Source: Cellulomonas palmilytica (GTDB lineage: Bacteria > Actinomycetota > Actinomycetes > Actinomycetales > Cellulomonadaceae). Taken from it: a stretch of DNA of 64,000 nucleotides. The stretch covers positions 2,728,001 to 2,792,000 of the forward strand of contig NZ_CP062221.1 in NCBI RefSeq assembly GCF_021590045.1, in the 5' to 3' direction. The translations under genes and the position numbers were made by a program. Under the pieces are notes generated by a model. That model ran no database searches, was not told the origin of the DNA, and was given only the letters and a program-made list of their open reading frames with translations. This document shows, one piece after another, positions 24,978 through 35,400 of the stretch (its first letter is position 1; each line of letters opens with the position of its first letter).

Positions 24978-27900
24978 CACCGGCCCCCCGCCGCGACCCG
25001 CGCGACACCGGCCCACCGGCCCTGGGACACGTCCTGAGCGTCACCGGTGGGCTGTGACCGGGGGCCGACCGGCCCCCGACCGGGCCCCGACCAGGGCCCG
25101 ACCAGCGCGCCCGGTGCCCCGCCCGGTCCGGGGTCGTAGGTGGACGGCGCGGGCTCGGCCCCGACCGGTCCGGTGGTGTAGCCGGTCGCCGGCTCCTGGA
25201 CGTCGGCCGTCGCCGGGGCGTCACCGAGCAGTGTGGCGGGGTCGGTCAGGCCGGCCAGGAACCGTCCCCCGGCCTCGGTGGTGGGTGGGGTCCAGGTGAG
25301 CTCGTAGCCGAACGCCCCGGAGGTCAGGCGGTGGACGACCAGGAGCTCGAGGTCGACCAGGCGGGCCAGGTGGACCTTCAGCTGGGTGTCCCCCCATCCC
25401 GCGCCGGCTCCGGCCAGGTGCTCGCGCAGCTGACGGCGGGTGAAGCGGACCAGGTCGACCGGGACCGCCAGGCGCCGCGCTTCGGCGGTGACGTAGCCGT
25501 GGACGGCGGTCAGCAGGCGCCTCGTCTGGGGGGCCAGGTCGTCCAACGCCCGGCCCAGCACGGCGTGGGCCAGGCGGTGGGCGACCTCGATGTCACCGAT
25601 CGTGGTCTCCACGTAAGCGACGGTCTTCCCGCCGACCGTGGTCGTCTTCTTCTCGCGCTGGTGCTGGTGCAGCAACGTCACCGCCGCGATCAGCCCCAGA
25701 TACTTCCCGTGGTCACGGCGGGTGCGGGTGCGGGTGTCGGCGAACGTGAGCCGGCCGGCGAACGGGTTGACCACCGCCAGGGGCTCCAGCAGCCGCTGAG
25801 CGTCCTGATGCAACGTCACGACCTGCTCGCGGGCGGTGCGCGCAGCCAGGCCCTCCAGGGTCTGCGCGCGGCGTTGGGCGGCGTGGATGGCGCGGGTCTG
25901 GTCCCGGTCCTCATCGACCGTCAGGACCAGGCACCTGTTCAGCAGTTCCTCGTCGACGTCGATCGCCGTCGTGGTCAGCACGATCGCGGTCGGCCCGGTG
26001 ACCTTGTAGGTGTGGGTCACCAACCGCCCCGAGGCGGTGTCCTTGCCCGTGGAGGCGATCGACAGCTCCCCCTCGGACTGCAACAGCTTCAACGCGTAGG
26101 CCGCCCGGGACGCTCCCTCCTCCTCCGCGATCGACAGGACCTTGTGGGCCAGGTCGGACTCACCCAAGTAGAAGAGACTCTGGCCGGTCATCGCCGAGAA
26201 CGAGACCCGGTCCTCGGCCGGGACGAACCCCAGCACCGCCTCCATCACCGCCGACTTCCCCGCCGCGGAGGTGGACTGCACGATCACCGCCAGAGGGCTG
26301 GGTAGCAGCCGGGACACGGCGGTGAGGTAGCCGACCAGGCAGTTGACTGCTTCCCCGACCATCCCCACCGCCGCGAAGTCGCCCTCGATCCGGGCGATCA
26401 GGTTCGGGTCGCGCAGCAGGTCCAACGCCGCGGCCCGGCGGGCCCCGGACACGGTGACCTCGGGCTTGGTCGGGGCCTGCGCGGCGGCGATCACCTCCTC
26501 CGCCCGCGCCTCACACGCCAGCAGCACCCGCCCCAGGTCGGCCTTGACCACCTCCGGGGCGACGCGCAGCTCCCCGGCCGCCGCAGCCACGAACACCGCC
26601 CGCGCCCGCGCCGAATACAGGTCCAACGTGTCGACATGAAACCCCGGCGTGGCGTCCGTGCCGGGGTGGTCGGTGCGGGCGACCAGCACGTTGACCCGCA
26701 ACGCGTCGAACCCGCTCACCTTCTCCAGGCCCCTGACCCGCCACCGGCGCGTGCCCAGCTCGACCACCAGCTCCCCACCCACCACCGCCCCCGCAGCCAC
26801 GCCGGCGGCCGGCTCCGCCTCGACAGACTCCGACTCGGGCTCGACCGGCCGCGGCTGGACGGGTTCGACCTCGTGGGCCGGGGAGTCCAACCCCGGAGCC
26901 ACCACCGGCGCCGGAACGCTGACCACCGGCTCGTCGACGACCGGCTGCGGCTCGGGCGCCGGCCGCGACGAGGCGGCTAGTGAAACAACCGGGACCGGAG
27001 CATGCTGGCGGGTGCGGGCGGCCGGTGGGCGCCGCCCGGTGCCCATCCAGGCGGCCTTGCGCAGCACCCGCCCCAGGGCGTCGGTCGGGTTCTTCGCCCC
27101 GACCGCGACCTCGTTGACGTCCATCCCGCGGGGCAGCTCGACCCGGAAGCACTCGATCCCGACCGACGCCAGCTCGGCCGCGAGGGTCTTGGCGCCGGTG
27201 TCCCCGGCGGTGTCGGCGTCGAACGCGATCAGCACCCGTGCGACCCCGTGCTCGACCACCGCGGCCTGGTGCTCGCCCGTCCACCCCGACGTGCCGTAGG
27301 CCGCGGTCACGTGCCGGAACCCCGCGCACCACAACGTGAGCGCGTCGATGATCGACTCGGCCACGATCAGCTCATCCGTCGCAGCCAGCACCCCGTGGTT
27401 CCAGACCCCGCGGTGCGGGCCCGGCAGATAGAGATGCCGGGGGGTGACCGCGGGGTCCAGGCGGCGCCCGTAAACCTCCCCCACGTTCCCCGCCCCGTCC
27501 AGGACCGGGAAGGTCACACAGCCACGGAAGTGCTCGTGCCCAGACGCCTTGACCAGGCCCAGGTCCCGCAACCGCGTGCGCAGCGCCCGACCATCTCTGA
27601 CCTGGGAGGACGGCAACCGGTAACCCAGCGTCCGGTCCGCCACCCCCACCTTGAACGCCTCCAGCGCCTCCGGCAGGTCGATCCGCCGCCGCGCGAGGAA
27701 CCCCTGGGCGACCTCGTGCCCGGCCAGCGCCGCCGCGTAGTGCGCGACCACCTGACCCACCAGCACCCGATCCGCCGCATCCGGGCCCACCAACGCCGGC
27801 AGCTTCGCAGCCGTCGACCGCACCACCGGCCCCACCCCCGGGCTCTTCGGCTCCGCCAGCACCCCCAGCGACGGCGAGGACTCCCGCAACAGCTCCACCG

Positions 27901-28156
27901 CATGCCGGAACGAGACCCCCTGCGCGGTCATCACCCAGTCCACCGGCCCACCGCCCGCCTGACAGGCCCCCAGGCAGTGCCACAAGTTCTTCCCCGGCGA
28001 GACCACCAACGACGGGGACCCGTCCTCATGGAACGGGCACCGACCCACCAGGTCCCGGCCCTGCCGGGACAGCTCGACCCCGCACCCCTGCACCAACCGG
28101 GCCACCGACACCTCGGCCTTCAACCGGGCCAGCTCGGCCTCCGGGATCCGCGCCAC
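24977..28156 (-). CDS. CHC2 zinc-finger primase with TOPRIM and C-terminal ATPase domain
   Basis: About 1059 residues. An N-terminal DnaG-type CHC2 zinc finger (CPFHEDGSPS with Cys40/His43, then HCLGAC with Cys61/Cys65) is followed by a TOPRIM fold (IVAESIIDAL near 262, AFDADTAGDTG near 310) and a Pro-rich linker (~365-430). Then comes a P-loop ATPase with STSAAGKSAVMEA near residue 630, a Walker B-like LSIAEEEG, and a sensor-like IVLTTTAIDVDEELLNRC. The C-terminal part looks winged-helix. GTG 28156 has a perfect GGGAGG at good spacing; an in-frame TTG at 28189 adds 11 residues. The layout suits a replication initiator of a mobile element. I know no named family with exactly this architecture plus recombinase. 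Confidence 0.8.
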   Translation of the reverse strand: MARIPEAELARLKAEVSVARLVQGCGVELSRQGRDLVGRCPFHEDGSPSLVVSPGKNLWHCLGACQAGGGPVDWVMTAQGVSFRHAVELLRESSPSLGVLAEPKSPGVGPVVRSTAAKLPALVGPDAADRVLVGQVVAHYAAALAGHEVAQGFLARRRIDLPEALEAFKVGVADRTLGYRLPSSQVRDGRALRTRLRDLGLVKASGHEHFRGCVTFPVLDGAGNVGEVYGRRLDPAVTPRHLYLPGPHRGVWNHGVLAATDELIVAESIIDALTLWCAGFRHVTAAYGTSGWTGEHQAAVVEHGVARVLIAFDADTAGDTGAKTLAAELASVGIECFRVELPRGMDVNEVAVGAKNPTDALGRVLRKAAWMGTGRRPPAARTRQHAPVPVVSLAASSRPAPEPQPVVDEPVVSVPAPVVAPGLDSPAHEVEPVQPRPVEPESESVEAEPAAGVAAGAVVGGELVVELGTRRWRVRGLEKVSGFDALRVNVLVARTDHPGTDATPGFHVDTLDLYSARARAVFVAAAAGELRVAPEVVKADLGRVLLACEARAEEVIAAAQAPTKPEVTVSGARRAAALDLLRDPNLIARIEGDFAAVGMVGEAVNCLVGYLTAVSRLLPSPLAVIVQSTSAAGKSAVMEAVLGFVPAEDRVSFSAMTGQSLFYLGESDLAHKVLSIAEEEGASRAAYALKLLQSEGELSIASTGKDTASGRLVTHTYKVTGPTAIVLTTTAIDVDEELLNRCLVLTVDEDRDQTRAIHAAQRRAQTLEGLAARTAREQVVTLHQDAQRLLEPLAVVNPFAGRLTFADTRTRTRRDHGKYLGLIAAVTLLHQHQREKKTTTVGGKTVAYVETTIGDIEVAHRLAHAVLGRALDDLAPQTRRLLTAVHGYVTAEARRLAVPVDLVRFTRRQLREHLAGAGAGWGDTQLKVHLARLVDLELLVVHRLTSGAFGYELTWTPPTTEAGGRFLAGLTDPATLLGDAPATADVQEPATGYTTGPVGAEPAPSTYDPGPGGAPGALVGPWSGPGRGPVGPRSQPTGDAQDVSQGRWAGVARVAAGGR

Positions 28157-28209
28157 GCCTGGGGCCTCCCGATCTCCAACACCGGTCAAGACGAAATCTT
28201 GCCCTGCTA

Positions 28210-28238
28210 GAGATACAGTATCTGCTCTATCGGGTCAA
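28210..28238 (-). promoter_or_regulatory. Primase-operon promoter overlapped by a perfect palindrome
   Basis: On the minus strand TTGACC (28238-28233) and TATCTC (28215-28210) are exactly 17 bp apart. AGATAC-A-GTATCT (28211-28223) is a perfect 13-bp palindrome covering the -10 box and part of the spacer. It lies between the divergent XRE regulator and primase genes, so it is the obvious operator for the XRE protein. An outer TAGAG/CTCTA pair partly extends the symmetry. Confidence 0.65.
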
Positions 28239-28262
28239 CAGAGCACGGAAGGCGACGCGACG

Positions 28263-28652
28263 ATGGACACCCCAGCAAGCCCCCTCATCGACCGGCTCGG
28301 AGACATGGACTTCGCCCACCGCCTCGCCGCCGTCCGCAAGCAGCGCGGACTCACCCAGCAGGCCCTCGCCGACACCGTCGGCATCCACGTCACCCAGATC
28401 CGCCGCTACGAAGCCGGCACCAGCCAGCCCACCCTGGACGTCCTGCGCGCCCTGGCCGTCGCACTGTCAGTCAGCACCGACGCTCTCGTCTTCAACGAAG
28501 ATGAGCGCGGCCCGGCCGACAACCAGCTCCGCCTGCGCATGGAAGCCCTCGAAAGCCTCGACGACGACGAGAAGACGACCGTCATCGCCATGATCGAAGG
28601 CGCGCTCCTGCGCCACCACGCCCGCCAAGCACTCACCGGCCGAGCAGGCTGA
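28263..28652 (+). CDS. XRE-family repressor-like regulator
   Basis: 129 residues. A Cro/C1-type helix-turn-helix (RKQRGLTQQALADTVGIHVT then QIRRYEAG, about residues 25-52) is followed by TLDVLRALAVALSVSTDALV and a charged C-terminal helix ending DDDEKTTVIAMIEGALL, a likely dimerisation tail. ATG 28263 has GGAAGG about 10 nt upstream. It is divergent from the primase-recombinase pair across a palindromic operator, an arrangement like the repressor/replication switch of phages and phage satellites. Confidence 0.88.
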   Translation: MDTPASPLIDRLGDMDFAHRLAAVRKQRGLTQQALADTVGIHVTQIRRYEAGTSQPTLDVLRALAVALSVSTDALVFNEDERGPADNQLRLRMEALESLDDDEKTTVIAMIEGALLRHHARQALTGRAG

Positions 28653-28735
28653 CGATCAGGCCCGGGAGTCCTGAGTACTCGACGCCCTCGCCACCAAGAC
28701 CAACCTCCACGCCCTGACCACCGACGCCAGCTGAA

Positions 28736-29479
28736 CTACCCCTGCAGCGCCGCCGTCAGCAGTGCCCTGATCGCAGGCCGGGAGGCACGGGGGTAGTCGT
28801 CGACCCGGACGAAGAGCTGGCGCTGACCGGCGGCGACATCCGCTTCCATCACGGCCAGGACCCCCCGTGCACGCTTCTTCATCTCAAGGTCGTCCCAGGC
28901 ATTGAAGGCGCTCCTGGCTCGGCGAACTGCAACAGCAGCATCGTCGAGGTAGGTGTACTCCTCCCCCGAGGGCAGCCGCTGCCTGGTCAGGTCTACGCCT
29001 GTGCGGAAGGCCACGTCAGCGAGCCTGGCTCGCGAGAAGTCGTTGTCCTCGAACTGATTCACCCGACGTCCAGCAGTTCCCTGCTTGTCCGACGGCACTG
29101 AACCGTTGAACACGACCTTCTTCAGCCGCCCGGAGAACGTGCACCCAACGATCTCGACGGCGAAACAGAACCAGTGCTCAATGACGGAGTTCTCGAACGT
29201 GCAGTCAACGAACCTCGCGTAACCGCCCGGCCCCATCCGCAACTTCGCCCCGTCGAAGCTGCACCCCACGTACTCCGAGACGAGACGGCCCGCGCCGAAC
29301 GAGGCGGACTCGATCACCGCCCCATCGAACCGGCACGCCTCGAACCGACACCCCTCCGCCGAGAACTGCTCCAGGCGCCTACCCCCCAGATCAACGGCCA
29401 CCAGCCGCTGGCCCGAGAGCACGACACGATCCTCATCCCGCACCGGTTCATACCCAGTGCCACGCACACCGAAGTCCAT
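28736..29479 (-). CDS. Pentapeptide-like protein, probable immunity to the RHS toxin
   Basis: About 247 residues. The first half has degenerate pentapeptide-type A(D/N)LxF rhythm (FSAEGCRFEACRFDGAVIES, YVGCSFDGAKLR, FVDCTFENSVI, IVGCTFSGRL). The C-terminal part (from DDAAVAVRRARSAFNAW) is helical and lacks repeats. ATG 29479 lies one base after the RHS stop; an alternative ATG at 29500 overlaps the RHS gene by 20 bp. Its place directly behind a toxin-tipped RHS gene is where immunity genes sit. Immunity is inferred. Confidence 0.65.
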   Translation of the reverse strand: MDFGVRGTGYEPVRDEDRVVLSGQRLVAVDLGGRRLEQFSAEGCRFEACRFDGAVIESASFGAGRLVSEYVGCSFDGAKLRMGPGGYARFVDCTFENSVIEHWFCFAVEIVGCTFSGRLKKVVFNGSVPSDKQGTAGRRVNQFEDNDFSRARLADVAFRTGVDLTRQRLPSGEEYTYLDDAAVAVRRARSAFNAWDDLEMKKRARGVLAVMEADVAAGQRQLFVRVDDYPRASRPAIRALLTAALQG

Positions 29480-29480
29480 C

Positions 29481-32400
29481 TCAGCAGCTCGGCAGGACAT
29501 AGGTGCACATCGTCACTCCCTCGTACCCCGGACGCCTAAGATGCGCACCGACCTGGCCCGGCGTCGTCAGCTCCAACCGCTGGCCCGTCAGCGTGTCCAG
29601 GAAGTCAGGACCCCTGGTGCTGTACTGGAACCGCCCCGGGAACGCCTCATCCAGCGCACTAGCAGTATTGCGATGCACCGCCTGTCCAAGCATCGGATTC
29701 CGCAACCAGGGCTGCGCCTCCATAGCGGCCCGCTCAGCCGGAGAAAGCGCACCGGCCAACTCATCAGCTCCACGAGCAGCCTGAGCACGCGCCGTCGACT
29801 GAATGATCTCGGCCGCATCCCCCGCGGTGTTTGCGGCCGTCTCGACGGCTGCGCGAGCCGACAGTGACGCCGCGGCTTCCGCGAGCACCTTCTCGCCTAG
29901 GTTACCGACGTAGGAGGTCGCCTTGGCGGCGTTGCCCGCGTTCCCGCCGATCAGGATGTGGAGACCGGTCCACTCCCCGAAGTCGTCGGAGTACGCGTAG
30001 ATGCTGTTGGTGTTCGGGTTCCCGAACCGCCCGATGGTTCCTGGGGTGACGAGGTCGACCGCACCCAGCACGGCGTCGGCTGACCCTGCGCCCCACGACT
30101 GCAGGCTGTTGACGATGATGCTCTGACCGTCGGAGTCCTCCAACCACGTGCTGTACCAGTTCGCAGTCCCCCGCCCGGCTCGGGCGATCGGATCGGTGAG
30201 CCAGTCCCAGCTGATCATCAACCCGGTGGGGTCCGACCAGGTGGTCGGGTTGTTGTTGGCGTAGACGTAGGCGTTCCACTGCTGAGGGTTGGTCAGGTCG
30301 AGCACCGGGTCGACGGAGATGAACCGGCCGGTGGTCTCGTCGTAGTAGCGGGCACCGACCTGCGTCAGACCGGTACTCACGTCTCGGGTCTTGTCGAGGA
30401 ACTGCCGCTCACCAGGGACGTCGACGCCCGCGCCGCGGGCCGCGCCGAACGGGTCGGTGTACTGCTTGACGACCCCGGCCGCGGTCCATGTGGTGTTCGC
30501 GATCGCCACCAGGGCCGTGCCGTGCAGGTCCGCGACCAAGGACGTGACCGCCCCCAGACCCTTGCCGGTGCGCACCGCCACGGTCTGCCCGTCGAACGAG
30601 TAGTACCGCACCGCGGAGACGACCTCGCCGTCCTCGACACGGATCTCCTGCCCACCAGGCAGGTACACCGTCGTGCCGGAGGAGTCCGTGCGCGTCAGAC
30701 GCTCACCGTTCGCGTCGTAGACCATCGAGGTCCTCGACCCAGCAGCGCCCACCGCCGTGAGCTCACCCTCACCGTCCCACACCAGCGGCCCCGAACCCGG
30801 CCGGGCGGTCTGACGCCCAGCCGCGTCGTACTCGTAGCCCGCGGTCGTGGGCGCCGCCCCGTTCACCGAGGTGCTGGTCCCGGTGAGCGCGTGAGGGCCG
30901 GCCTGCCCCTGCCCGTAGGAGTACGTGGTGTCTGTCGTCGTCGCCCCACTGGTCCACGAACCCCAGGACCCCGCCCGGCGGGCGGTCAGGGTGCGACGGT
31001 TGCCCAGATCGTCGTAGCCGTAGGTGTCCCAGTACGGGGCCGCGCCGGCGACCTCGAGCGTCGAGGTCGGCTCACTGCCACACGTGCTCGCCTTGCTCGT
31101 CCACGCCGCGGTCAGGCGACGCAACCCGTCGTAGGTGAAGCACTGACGATCCGGCTTCTGGCCGAGCAGGAGGTTTCCGGGTGTGTCAGTGGCAGACGTG
31201 AGGTTGCCGGCCTGGTCGTAGGTGTAGGCGACGTTCAGGTCGGTCCCGTTGATCTGCTCGCGCTTGACCGCGATCCCCGTCAAGCGCTGGGTGACCTCGT
31301 CATACCTGTAGGAGGCGACAGCGCCATAGGTGTTGCCCAGGTCGAGCGCCGTGAGGTTGCCGTAGTCGTCGCGACGCGACTCGGCGACATACGTGCCCCA
31401 CCCGAACCCGCCGGCCATCCACTGCGGCCGAGACGCGGCGTCGTAGTACGTCGTGACGGTCTCCGCACCAAGGACCTTGGTTCCACCGCCGCTGGCTCCC
31501 CCCTGCGTGATCTGCGGCAGCTTGACGGTCTGCACCTGCCCGTCGGAGGTGTACCCGTACTCGGTGACGAACTCCCGCTTCGTCAACCCGGCGAGGTCAC
31601 CGGACGCGGGCAGCGAGACCTTCGTGCGCACGGCCCGGTAGGCGTGGTCGTACTCGAGGACCTGCGAGACGTACTCACCACCCGACGTGTGGCGGGTGCT
31701 CGAAGCCAACTGGCCCAGGACCGTGTTGCCGTCGACGTCCTTGGCGGTGTCGTAGGTGAACGACGTGCGCAGGCCAGAGGCGTCGCTGACCGTGAGCTTG
31801 CGGCCGAGGTTGTCGTACGTGTAGCTCAGGGTCTGCCCGGCGCCGTTGGTGACGGCCGTGGTCCGGCCCAGAGTGTCGTAGGCCGTGGTGGTTCGGCCGG
31901 CATCGGGGTCGTTCGCTGCGACCTGCTGCCCCGCGAAGTCGTACTCGTAGGTCCACGTGTTCTTCGCGATGCCGCGCGCGAGGTCCCCGCTGTCCGTGAA
32001 TGAGACGAGGTTGCCCGACCGGTCGTACTCGTACGTCGCGGCGACGACCTGGCTGTCCAGCACCGTGCGTGCGTTGAAACCTGCCGGAGCCGGCCGGGTG
32101 CGGTGCTGGGCGAGCGTGGTGGTTCGACCCTGCGCGTCGACCACGGTCGTGACCGCGGTTCCGCCCTGGGGAGGGATGACCGTCGTGTGGGAGCCGTCGT
32201 AGACAGTGACCGTGCGGAACTTCTCGTAGTCGGGGTTCGAGGAGTTGGTGCGCCAGGTGATCTCGTCTGTCACGCGACCGGCCGCGTCGTACCGGTAGGT
32301 CGTCCCTGAGGGGTACGAACCTGCGGTGGTGACCAGTCCGGCCGCGGGTGCCTTGGTGGCGAGCCATGGTCCGAGGACCTGGGACGTGCGCCCGGCGGAG

Positions 32401-35400
32401 TCGTACAGCGTGTGCGTCACCATCCGCCCACGCTGTGCGGCGCTCGTGGCGCTGCTCGCAGCCGCCTGGCTCTCCGTCTGGGTCTGGATCGTGCGCATCA
32501 GGCCGTCGTAGACCACCGAGCTGAGGTGCTGGGTGACGCCGTCCGCACCGAGCGTGCGCGTCACGACACCGTTCAGGCCGTTCGGCTTGACCGTGTACTG
32601 GTACTGGACCGACGGGTTGGCGGCGTTCGCGTGCTGCGGGTATCTCACCTCGAGCAGACGGCCCAGGGCGTCGTACTCCGCGGTGGTCTGGCGACCATTC
32701 GCGTCCACCGTGGCAAGGACAGACCCGCGCAGCGGGTCGAGGGTGGTGCTCGTCGTGGAGCCCGGCGTGCCCGCCGAGGGTGCCGGGGCCGTCACCTGGA
32801 CGGTCTCGACGATCCCGTTCACTGAGCCCTGGGTGCTGGGCGGGTTGTACTGCGTGAACGTCCGGTTGTCCTGAGCGTCGGCGACCTCCAGCGGACGACC
32901 GAACTTGTCGTACTGCACGACCCTGCTCGTACGCAGGTAACCCGCGTGCGTCTGGTGGTTCAGCACTCCCGACGTCCGGTCCAGACTCGGGTCCACCTGC
33001 CACGTCGCCGTCGTTCGACCGGCCGCGTCGTAGTCGGTCAGCGTGTCGGAGACCAGCGTCTCCAGGCCCGTGGCCGCATCCGTGCAGGCGGCCGCCACGA
33101 CCTGCGCGCGGGTCAGCAGACCGGCCAGGCGCACCCCGCTGCTGGTCGTGCGCTCAGCCGCGTAGGTCTGCCGCGTGCAGGTTTCGTCAGCGGGCGGCAG
33201 GACACCGCCGGACTGCCACACGGCACCGTCGTCGTCGACCTGCGAGGGCCGCGACAGGGAGTCGAACTTCGTGACCGCCCTCGTCTGCCGCTCGAGTGCC
33301 CCGGACGCCGTGAAGGTGTTCACGTAGGTCGCCACGGCGCCGATCCGCGTGGACTTGCGCCCGTCGCTGGCAGTGATGGACGTCAGGTCACCCGGAACGG
33401 TGATCGTCTGGGACACCATCGCGGACGCGTTGAACGTCGCCTGCGAGTACGCCATCCCTGCCAAGCGCTCGTGGTCGGCCACAGGGACGGTTCTGGGGGA
33501 AGGCCCCGCGTCAACCGATCGATCGCGACCCTGCAGAAATCTCGTGACCGTCTTCGACTGGGCCGACTCGTCCCCGGACGTCGTCGTCACCTGCGCGAAG
33601 CCACGGAACTCAGACCTGGTGACCTCGTCCTCGTCGACGAGGGGACCCGTCGGCGTCGCCCAGAACGGGTCGCCGTACTCGTAGGAGGTGACCACGGAGT
33701 CCGACCCCGTGACGAGCCGTTCCCCGCCGGCACTGGACGCACCGCTGTCCGAGACCGCCGTCACCACGTACTTGTAGAACTGGTCCGGCTTGTCCCTCGT
33801 CTGGCCCTTGGGGTCCCAGTTCACCGGGAACGTCAGTGTGCTGCCGGTCCCGAAGGTCGCGGCGTAGCTGACTGTCGTCGTCGCGCCTGACTCGCTGCGG
33901 ATGGACGTAAGCCGCGGCCGCTTCATCGCAGACGGGCCGTCGTTCGCGGTGTCGACACGGTTGGCGTGCAGCGTCCAGCCGAACTGCACCGGCGGCAGCT
34001 GCATAGTCGAGCCTTGCGACCCGTGCCCCGTGCGCGCGACGGAGCTCAGCTGCAGGATCTCGCTCGCCGCCTGCCCGTTGGTCCTGCCGCCGTCGGGGGC
34101 GACGAAACCGTGCACGAGCTGCCAGCTGTCGACGGGCTCGTACTGCGACCCGACGTACGCGTACGTGGTCACGGTCCGCAACCGGTACCGATTGAAGAAG
34201 ACGGGGCTGGCCTGCTCGACCGTGCAAGTGGAACTGGACGCTCCCGGCACGCAGTACAGGTCCGCAGGGGCATCGGGCCACTGACCGGCGTGCGCCCGCA
34301 TCTTCGTCTGAGTGCAGTTCCCCCCCGACTGAGCACGGCACCGCAACGCCGAGTCGAACACGACCTTGCCCAGCGCGTGACCGCCGAGATCGTCGAACCT
34401 GGTGCCGTACGTGATGCTCGCCAGGTGTCCGCCGGTGTCGTAGTCGACCGTCTTGTCGTTGCCCAACCCGTAGCTGCGGTAGGCGGCGCGCTCGCGCGCG
34501 TAGGTGTAGGTCATCGTGTTGCCTGACCTGTCGGTCACGGTGCGCAGGTTCCACCGCCACGCCTGACGGCACATGGACTCCGCCAGAAGGGCGCTGTTGC
34601 ACTTCTCGCCCTCGTGGTTGCCGAAAACTGGCACGGTCCACGTGGAGTTCGTCGCATCGGCCTTGTTCGGCGCCAGGTCGCTGCCGAAGACGTACCGCAG
34701 ACCGTCGGACGTCGTCACAACCCAGTACTCACCGTCGTCGTCGCGAAGCGAGGTCTCGACCGCGCCTTCAGAGCCGGTGGTCTCGTGCTCGATCCGGGTG
34801 CCGTCGTCGTTCTTGGGGCGCCAGCCGCCGTCGGCGTCCTTGACGAGCTCAAGGGCGTTTCCGTTCAGGACGAGGGTCGCGGTGTCCTCGCCCCAGCACA
34901 GGTCGCCGGTGTTCTTGGTGGCGTTGTTCGCGGCCTTGCCGTCGACGGGGTCTTGGTCCTTCATGCAGGCGAGGTACTTGCGCTCGATGAAGCTCGACGT
35001 GAGCTCGAAGCCTTCCCCGACCCACGACGCCTGGTTGTTCGTCGACGGGGTGCGCCCGTCGGAGACGCCCGAGGAGTACGTGAGCGCGACGTTCGGGACC
35101 AGCCCGCCGGGGACGTCGGGCACGTCCATCGGGTACGTCCACGTGAACGCACCCGAAGACCCGCCGCTGGCCCACGCCGCAGCCGGCGCCAGGCTGGTCG
35201 CGCCCCAGTCACCGGTGGCACCGTCGCTGGATGCACCGGCTGCCAGCGTCACCGCGGAACCCGTGGCGAGGCTCTCCCCCTGAGTGAGCGCCACCGTCGC
35301 GGTCAGCGTCTGCTGCGCGGGATCGTTGACCACGTCGTCGAGCTCGACCCAGCGGCACGGCAGGGCGGTCGGGCCGCACTCGACCTGCTGGTAGAGGGTC

